DNA of 29,311 nt. Source: SIAJ01 sp036266155. Its GTDB lineage: Bacteria; Planctomycetota; Planctomycetia; Gemmatales; Gemmataceae. A program made the position numbers and the translations under genes. The stretch lies in NCBI GenBank assembly GCA_036266155.1, contig DATANR010000449.1:1-29311 (forward strand), read 5' to 3'. This document shows, piece after piece, positions 24,336-29,311 of this stretch. The stretch's first letter is position 1. The number at the start of each line of letters is the position of its first letter. Below the pieces are notes generated by a model. That model searched no databases. It saw only the letters and a program-made list of their open reading frames with translations, and was not told the origin of the DNA.

Positions 24336-24375
24336 AATGGGACTTATGGGACCCATGGGTCCCATAAGTCCCATT
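24336..24375. terminator. 40-bp perfect palindrome between convergent glgC and secDF
   Basis: The 40 bases are a perfect palindrome: an 18-bp arm (AATGGGACTTATGGGACC) around CATG. It starts 17 bases after the glgC stop and ends five bases before the secDF stop. It has no T-tract, but a strong stem here suits a bidirectional terminator. The GGGACTTATGGGAC units are typical of dispersed intergenic repeats in planctomycetes. Confidence 0.75.
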
Positions 24376-24380
24376 GCCAT

Positions 24381-27300
24381 TCAAGCCGGCTGCGCCACGG
24401 CTTCTACCGGCTGGTGCCCATGATGATGGTGCACACGCCCCTCGCCGAAGATCAGGAGCAGCGGACTCGCGATGTAGATCGACGAATATGTCCCCACCAC
24501 CACACCCATCACCATCACGAACGCGAAGAGGTGCAGGCCTTCGCCGCCGAACACATACAGGACGAGCACCACCAGGAACACCGTCGTGGCTGCTAGGATC
24601 GTTCGGCTCAGCGTCTGGTTCACGCTGTCGTTAATCATCTGCGGCGTCAAGAGGGCACTCTTGCCGCGGACTTCCTTGATGCGGTCGAAGACGACGATCG
24701 TGTCGTTCACCGAGTAGCCGACCAGTGTCAACAGCGCGGCCACGGCCGGCAAGTCGATCTTGAAGTCTTGTAGCCCCAGCAAAGTTCCGACCCACGTGTG
24801 ATGTAAGTAATAGCACAAGGCGATGGCGCCGAGTGTGAAGCACAAGTCGTGGATCAGGCAAATCACCGCGGCGGCGCCGAACGTCCAGCTTCCGAAGCGG
24901 AACCACAGGTACAAGAGAATCGCCGCCCAACTCGCCAGGATCGCGTAGAGGGCTCGGGTTCGCGTCTCGGACGCCAGGGTTCCGTCAAAGGTCTCGAGCC
25001 GTTCCGGCTGCGGCTTCTGTGCAAACTCCTTCTTGGCCGCCTCGACCACTTCCTTAATCTGCCCGGCCTGGACAAGGTTCTTGATTCCCTCGTTGGCGTC
25101 GCGCAGCATATGGACCGTCATTTCGGAGTAACGGCCATCCGTCTCTTTGCCCTGCTCGATCACCTCGAACACGTCGGAGGCAACGTATCCTTCGCCGAGC
25201 TTGATCTGGAATTGCCGTTCGAACAGCGTGCGGATCGCGGACTTCGAAACCGGAGACTTGAAGGTCAAGAAGTAATCGTCACCGACGTTGCGGTCGCTGG
25301 TGATTTCGTTCTTGACCAGCAAATCCTTGCCGCCTTCCTGGAACAAGTGGTTGATGGACGCCTCAACCAGTTCCCGCTCGCGCTCGGTTGTCCGCACAGT
25401 GAACAGCGAACTCGTATTGCCGACCTGCCCACCCGAGAAGATTTGCTCGACTGATGCATCGGGCAGGAATGACGCGCGTGCGGCCACGTTCTTGGCCCGC
25501 TCTTCCGCGTTATTGCCCTCCGCGGCGTTCGAGAGCGCCACGGTCGTGGTCCCACCGTCAGCGTACTTGATGACGTACGTGTTCTTGTTCTTGCCGTCCG
25601 GGTTCAGCGGCTGTTCCGTTACCTCGGCAATCTTGAGCACTTCGCGCTGGCGATCTTCGTTCAAGAGCTTGCGGAGCCCGCCGATGTCCATCGGCGCTTC
25701 CAACTTGCCGCTGTAAGCCGTCCCGCCGATGAAATCGACGTTCAGCCCCTTCTGGCCGCGAATCAAGAACAAGCTAACGCCGGCAATTGTCAAGAAGCCG
25801 GTCAGGGCAAACATCTGGTAACGGATCTTCATGAAGTTGATGTTCGGCTTGCTGAACAGGCGCATCATGCGCAACTGCGTCAGCCAGTTCTTCGACTGCC
25901 AGAAATCGAACAGCAACCGGGTCATGAACAGCGAAGTGAACAGGCTGATGATGAGGCCCACCGTCAGCGAAACACCGAAGCCCTTGAGCTGATCGTTGCC
26001 TACCACGTAAAGGACGACTGCCGTGAAGATGCTCGACAAGTGGGTGTCGATAATTGTCGGCAGCGCCCGGTCGTAACCGTTGCGCAGAGCCGTGATCAAG
26101 TTCATGCCGCGGTCGCGTTCCTCACGGACACGCTCGTAAATGAGCACGTTGGCGTCGACCGCCATGCCGAGCATGAGCACGAGACCCGCCAGGCCAGGCA
26201 GCGTGAACGTGGCGTTGACGGCCACCATGAAGCCGAGGGTCAAGAGCAGATTGGCGAGCAACGCCACCGTCGCCACCAATCCGGCAAAGCGGTAGTAGAC
26301 GATCATGAATACCAGCACGGCCGCAAAAGCCAGGACGACGGAAAGCGTCCCACTGCGAATCGTGTCGGCCCCAAGCGTTGGGCCGATGGTGTTTTCGCTC
26401 ACGGGCAGCGCCTTCAATGTCGCCGGCAAGGCCCCCGCGCGAAGCAGGTTGACGATCCGGTCCACATAGCCGCGATCAAACGAGCCCGTGATCTGCCCGC
26501 GGTCGCGAATGCCGGTCAGAATATTGGCCGAAGAGATCAAGCGCCCGTCGAGGAGAATCGCCAATTCCCGCGACACCTTCTCGCCGCCGCCCGGCGTAGT
26601 GGGCTTGTTGCGACTCGTCATTGCATAGAACTTGTCGCCGCCAGCACCGTTGAAATTGAAGCCGATGGAGGGCGATCCGTTCTGTTGAATGTCGACGAAC
26701 GCATTGATGGCGACGTCGCCGCCGACAAGAACACGGTCCTTGTCGGAGATCCGTGACAGGACGAAGAAGTCGAATTTCTTCTGGTCACGCTCGCTCTGCG
26801 GAATCTTGGCATTCACGCACGGACGGCTGTAATACGTGTCGTGGTCGATGGTCACGATCCGGTTGCCGTCACGAGCGGCGGCGAACACCGGGTTCCAATC
26901 TCGGTGGTTGCCGTCGACGCCCGGCTTGGAGGAACTAATTCCCAGGTGGGCTCGCTGGACCTTGTCCAACTCGACCCAAGCGTATTGCACAGGAATTGGG
27001 GTTTCATCCGCAGCCTTGACCAGGTACTCATCGACGTCGCCGGGCGGCTTATTCGGAAATGGCGGCGGCAACCCGAGCAAAGCGTTATTGGCCAGCGCCT
27101 TCGCTTCGTCGGAGTCCTTCTCCTGGCCGCGCAGCAAGTACTTCTCCGCGTCTGATATGGCCGGTCCGTCGTCATAAGTGTTCGCCAGGATGCGGAATTC
27201 CAGACTCCCGACCTCCTTGATCGTGTCTTTTATCCGTTCGACCTCGCCCTGGCTAACGCCGCCATCTGCCTGTGAACCATACGGCAGAAGAATCTCGACG

Positions 27301-27602
27301 CGGCTCTCGCCGATCGGTCGAATCACGACGCCAAGCAAGTCGGCGGGATCGATCCGGCGTTTCAGCGCCCCCGCCAGAGCAGCGTCGGCTTTCACTCGGC
27401 CGCCATCCGAGCCGCGGGACTGCAGCTTCGACGCGTCCTGATCGACTTCGTAAACGAGGATCGTCCCGCCCTTCAGGTCGATGCCGAGCTTGAAGCCGGT
27501 GAAGTGCTCGGTGTCCTTCAAATAGGCCCGGGCCACCCAACCCGCGGCCAGCAGGGTTGGAAGCAGGACGAGAATCGTTCGCGTCAGGAAAGTACGAGGC
27601 AT
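24381..27602 (-). CDS. secDF: Fused preprotein translocase subunit SecDF
   Basis: A 1073-residue membrane protein in which SecD and SecF are fused, as in several bacteria. It uses the proton gradient to pull exported proteins through SecYEG. SecD part: first helix (about 7-25), KLGIDLKGGTILVYEV (38-53), a large external domain, then helices from about 418 with VDANVLIYERVREER (482-496). SecF part: helix about 598-614, NVDFIGGTAY (621-630), then helices from about 884 with VGYSVNDTIVVFDRIKE (961-977). The SecF external segment (about 630-884) is roughly twice that of E. coli. The C-terminus is His-rich (VHHHHGHQP). The ATG at 27602 has GGTGGA upstream and gives a clean first helix; the frame from 27635 adds only 11 residues. 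Confidence 0.96.
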   Translation of the reverse strand: MPRTFLTRTILVLLPTLLAAGWVARAYLKDTEHFTGFKLGIDLKGGTILVYEVDQDASKLQSRGSDGGRVKADAALAGALKRRIDPADLLGVVIRPIGESRVEILLPYGSQADGGVSQGEVERIKDTIKEVGSLEFRILANTYDDGPAISDAEKYLLRGQEKDSDEAKALANNALLGLPPPFPNKPPGDVDEYLVKAADETPIPVQYAWVELDKVQRAHLGISSSKPGVDGNHRDWNPVFAAARDGNRIVTIDHDTYYSRPCVNAKIPQSERDQKKFDFFVLSRISDKDRVLVGGDVAINAFVDIQQNGSPSIGFNFNGAGGDKFYAMTSRNKPTTPGGGEKVSRELAILLDGRLISSANILTGIRDRGQITGSFDRGYVDRIVNLLRAGALPATLKALPVSENTIGPTLGADTIRSGTLSVVLAFAAVLVFMIVYYRFAGLVATVALLANLLLTLGFMVAVNATFTLPGLAGLVLMLGMAVDANVLIYERVREERDRGMNLITALRNGYDRALPTIIDTHLSSIFTAVVLYVVGNDQLKGFGVSLTVGLIISLFTSLFMTRLLFDFWQSKNWLTQLRMMRLFSKPNINFMKIRYQMFALTGFLTIAGVSLFLIRGQKGLNVDFIGGTAYSGKLEAPMDIGGLRKLLNEDRQREVLKIAEVTEQPLNPDGKNKNTYVIKYADGGTTTVALSNAAEGNNAEERAKNVAARASFLPDASVEQIFSGGQVGNTSSLFTVRTTERERELVEASINHLFQEGGKDLLVKNEITSDRNVGDDYFLTFKSPVSKSAIRTLFERQFQIKLGEGYVASDVFEVIEQGKETDGRYSEMTVHMLRDANEGIKNLVQAGQIKEVVEAAKKEFAQKPQPERLETFDGTLASETRTRALYAILASWAAILLYLWFRFGSWTFGAAAVICLIHDLCFTLGAIALCYYLHHTWVGTLLGLQDFKIDLPAVAALLTLVGYSVNDTIVVFDRIKEVRGKSALLTPQMINDSVNQTLSRTILAATTVFLVVLVLYVFGGEGLHLFAFVMVMGVVVGTYSSIYIASPLLLIFGEGRVHHHHGHQPVEAVAQPA

Positions 27603-27623
27603 CGTTCCACCGGTTTCGGGCCG

Positions 27624-27642
27624 CCCGGCATCCATGGCCGGG
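27624..27642. other. Hairpin in the yajC-secDF gap
   Basis: CCCGGC (27624-27629) and GCCGGG (27637-27642) pair around a 7-base loop. It lies in the 74-base gap between yajC and secDF and could reduce or stabilise the downstream message. A second small stem (GCCGC-AA-GCGGC, 27661-27672) lies just before the yajC stop. Neither has a T-tract. Confidence 0.35.
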
Positions 27643-27676
27643 ATTTGGGGATATTGCTACGCCGCAAGCGGCTAAG

Positions 27677-28021
27677 CTACTTGGTCTCGCTGGCAGGCGT
27701 TTCGCCCGAAGTTACCCGGACGATTGAACTCTTGAGCACGCGGATGCGGGTGTTGGACGTGTCGTCAACCCGCAGGGTCACTTCGTCCTCGTTGTCCTTC
27801 ATCGAAACGATTGTGCCGAGGATGCCGCCGGACGTCACCACCTTGTCGTTCTTCTTCATGTTCGCCAACAAGGACTGTTGTTCGCGCTTCTGTTTTGAAG
27901 AGGCGCGGAAGAACATGAGCACCAATAGCAGCACCGGGGCGAACATCAAATAGGACATCAGCGGTGGCCCGTTTTGGGTTGCCGCTTCGCCTTCAGCCAA
28001 CAATGAAATCAGCGGGATCAC
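27677..28021 (-). CDS. yajC: Preprotein translocase subunit YajC
   Basis: A 114-residue single-pass membrane protein, the usual YajC size, which associates with SecDF. One helix lies at about 22-39 (MSYLMFAPVLLLVLMFF), followed by the basic RASSKQKREQQ and the conserved NDKVVTSGGILGTIVS (58-73). The start is GTG with GGAAA a few bases upstream. It sits 39 bases after tgt and 74 bases before secDF, the common tgt-yajC-secD-secF order. Confidence 0.93.
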   Translation of the reverse strand: MIPLISLLAEGEAATQNGPPLMSYLMFAPVLLLVLMFFRASSKQKREQQSLLANMKKNDKVVTSGGILGTIVSMKDNEDEVTLRVDDTSNTRIRVLKSSIVRVTSGETPASETK

Positions 28022-28060
28022 GTCAGTTTCCGTGTTCGTCGATGCGGGAAGGGAACTAGT

Positions 28061-29170
28061 TTAGGTAGCGCGCGTCCAGCGGGCAAGGCAGTCTGCCCGG
28101 AAGGCCGCGAACGTTTTGTCGGCGATCGCCTGTCGGGCTTCGGCCATCAAGCGCAGGTAAAACGCGACATTGTGCAACGACAGCAGCGTCGGCCCCAGCA
28201 TCTCGTCGGCCTGGAACAGATGATGCAAATAGGCCCGGCTGAACGTCGTACACGTGTAGCACGGGCAACTGGACTCGATCGGCGTCGAATCTCGCCGGTG
28301 GCAGGCATTCCGCAGCCGGATCGGCCCGTTCATCGTGAAACCGGAGGCGTTGCGGCCGTTGCGGGTGGGCATCACGCAGTCGAACATGTCGATGCCCGCC
28401 GCGACACCGGCGAGCAAGTCCTCCGGCCGGCCGACGCCCATGAGATAGCGTGGCTTGTCGCTCGGCAACAGGTCGGCGGTTGCGGGCAGGGCCGCGTGCA
28501 TCGCGTCCGGCGACTCGCCGACGCTAAAGCCGCCGAGAGCGTAGCCGGGAAAGTTCATTGATACAAGCGGCTCCGCACACGCGCGCCGCCAATCGAGGTT
28601 GGTGCCGCCCTGCACGATGGCGAATTGGGCCTGATCCGCCCGCACGTGGGCCTTCTGGCAGCGCTCGGCCCAAAGGATCGTGCGCCGAATCGCCTCACGC
28701 ATGACCGGCTCCGGCGCATCGGCAGGTGGGCACTCATCGAGCACCATCGCGATGTCGGAGCCCAAATTCTCCTGTATGCGAATCGCTCGTTCCGGCGTCA
28801 GATCAAGCAAGGCGCCGTCGATGTGCGAACGGAACGCGACGCCGGCGTCATTGATCTTGCGAATTTGGGCCAGGCTGAAGACCTGGAACCCGCCGGAGTC
28901 GGTGAGGATTGGCCGATCCCAGCCCATGAACTTGTGCAACCCGCCCAGCTCGGCGATGAGTTCGTCGCCTGGTCGCAGGGCCAGGTGGTAGGTGTTGCCG
29001 AGAATGATTTCGGCCCCCGTCGAGCGGATCTGGTCGGGAGTTAACCCTTTCACCGTGCCTTGCGTACCGACGGGCATGAAGACGGGAGTTTGGATTTCGC
29101 CGTGCGGCGTGACGATTCGGCCGCGCCGAGCGGCGCCATCGGACGTCAATAGGTCGAAGCGGAATGGCAT
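28061..29170 (-). CDS. tgt: Queuine tRNA-ribosyltransferase (tRNA-guanine transglycosylase)
   Basis: A 369-residue enzyme, the normal family length, which swaps guanine-34 for preQ1 in tRNAs for Asp, Asn, His and Tyr. The TIM-barrel motifs are present: TDSGGFQVFS (90-99) with Asp91, GGFSVGE (213-219), and the nucleophile Asp264 in DCVMPTRNGR. Zinc ligands are Cys302, Cys304, Cys307 (CPCYTC) and His333. The ATG at 29170 gives the usual N-terminus (FRFDLLTSDGAARRG). A longer frame to 29305 would translate the intron end and is rejected. No Shine-Dalgarno lies before the ATG, because the intron 3' end directly abuts it: the last intron base is predicted at 29172 and the ATG begins at 29170. Confidence 0.96.
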   Translation of the reverse strand: MPFRFDLLTSDGAARRGRIVTPHGEIQTPVFMPVGTQGTVKGLTPDQIRSTGAEIILGNTYHLALRPGDELIAELGGLHKFMGWDRPILTDSGGFQVFSLAQIRKINDAGVAFRSHIDGALLDLTPERAIRIQENLGSDIAMVLDECPPADAPEPVMREAIRRTILWAERCQKAHVRADQAQFAIVQGGTNLDWRRACAEPLVSMNFPGYALGGFSVGESPDAMHAALPATADLLPSDKPRYLMGVGRPEDLLAGVAAGIDMFDCVMPTRNGRNASGFTMNGPIRLRNACHRRDSTPIESSCPCYTCTTFSRAYLHHLFQADEMLGPTLLSLHNVAFYLRLMAEARQAIADKTFAAFRADCLARWTRAT

Positions 29171-29209
29171 AATCGGGTAGGAGGCGGGGTTACCCCGCCG
29201 TCCTCCCAC

Positions 29210-29239
29210 ACCACCGGACGTACTTGCGTATCCGGCGGT
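29210..29239 (-). ncRNA. Group II intron domain V
   Basis: The 30-base element folds as a 9-bp lower stem (ACCGCCGGA with TCCGGTGGT, one G-T wobble), a 2-base CG bulge on the 3' side, and a 3-bp upper stem closed by the GNRA loop GCAA. CGC at the base replaces the more common AGC catalytic triad and stands four pairs from the bulge, the canonical distance. The upper stem is shorter than the usual five pairs. Confidence 0.78.
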
Positions 29240-29241
29240 TC

Positions 29242-29311
29242 CTAACTGGGTTGTAACGCCTCGTACCGACGAACGAGATTCACCAGCCCAAGGGCATTCC
29301 ACCAACTGGTG
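29242..29311 (-). CDS. C-terminal fragment of an intron-linked reading frame (partial)
   Basis: The last 22 codons of a frame entering from beyond the window encode WWNALGLVNLVRRYEALQPS before a TAG at 29242-29244, two bases from domain V. It reads as a plausible amphipathic C-terminus. It may be the end of the intron-encoded protein or of a passenger gene in domain IV. No reverse transcriptase or maturase motif is visible in so short a piece. Confidence 0.35.
   Translation of the reverse strand, partial: TSWWNALGLVNLVRRYEALQPS

Larger units (their letters stand above)
29172..29311 (-). mobile_element. Group II intron, 3' end only (cut by window edge)
   Basis: Read on the minus strand, the segment ends with a domain V helix (29239-29210), a 2-base linker (GT), and a domain VI helix (29207-29175). 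Domain VI has GGG/CCC and GGA/TCC pairs around a bulged A at 29178, topped by GGCGGGG-TAA-CCCCGCC. The predicted 3' splice site, after CCCGAT at 29172, places the branch A seven bases from the intron end, as expected. The family recurs in bacteria with the same TACCCGAT ending. Whether the element is intact or carries a reverse transcriptase lies outside the window. Confidence 0.8.

Noticed and set aside
29171..29305. 45-residue N-terminal extension of Tgt
   Set aside because: The codons are the group II intron domains V and VI read in frame by chance. Tgt proteins begin at the FRFDLL segment.

Overview
The window looks like a piece of a GC-rich chromosome from a planctomycete (Pirellulales- or Gemmatales-like). 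The grounds are a TPR-bearing membrane Ser/Thr kinase coupled to an ECF-type sigma factor, secreted DUF1593 and propeller-like proteins, a fused SecDF, many starts without a Shine-Dalgarno sequence, and several low-complexity or palindromic repeat islands of the kind found dispersed in these genomes. The taxonomic call is inference from gene content. No rRNA, tRNA, CRISPR array or phage region was seen.

Layout. 1-1874: a secreted propeller-like protein (+). 1856-4023: on the minus strand, a DUF5678 gene overlapping a retropepsin-like aspartic protease gene, and a secreted DUF1593 nucleoside-hydrolase-like protein that is translationally coupled to a DUF4375-type gene (4020-5087). 5254-10420: a minus-strand cluster read as membrane MutS-like ATPase, Ser/Thr kinase with TPRs, ECF sigma factor. 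A divergent region with a perfect hairpin at 10465-10492 separates it from a membrane M48 protease (10511-12055, +) and mnmA (12114-13214, +). 13264-18335: a minus-strand block read as glyA, PhnP-like metallo-hydrolase, UAP1-like nucleotidyltransferase, mannose-1-phosphate guanylyltransferase and ruvX. 18673-20496: selA and a small unknown gene (+). 20529-20814: two tiny overlapping minus-strand genes. 21022-24318: DinB-like protein, protoporphyrinogen oxidase and glgC (+). 24381-29170: the conserved export and tRNA-modification cluster tgt-yajC-secDF (-). 29172-29311: the 3' end of a group II intron (domains V and VI) on the minus strand, whose predicted 3' splice site lies one base before the tgt start codon.

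How the genes fit together. Most genes are housekeeping: tRNA modification (mnmA, tgt), one-carbon metabolism (glyA), selenocysteine synthesis (selA), haem (hemG), sugar-nucleotide and glycogen synthesis (UAP1-like, GDP-mannose, glgC), and secretion (yajC, secDF). The most unusual content is the membrane MutS-like/kinase/sigma cluster, the DUF5678/retropepsin pair, the intron next to tgt, and four repeat or palindrome islands. Three of those islands lie at gene 3' ends, where they may act as terminators, and one is inserted inside the kinase coding sequence.
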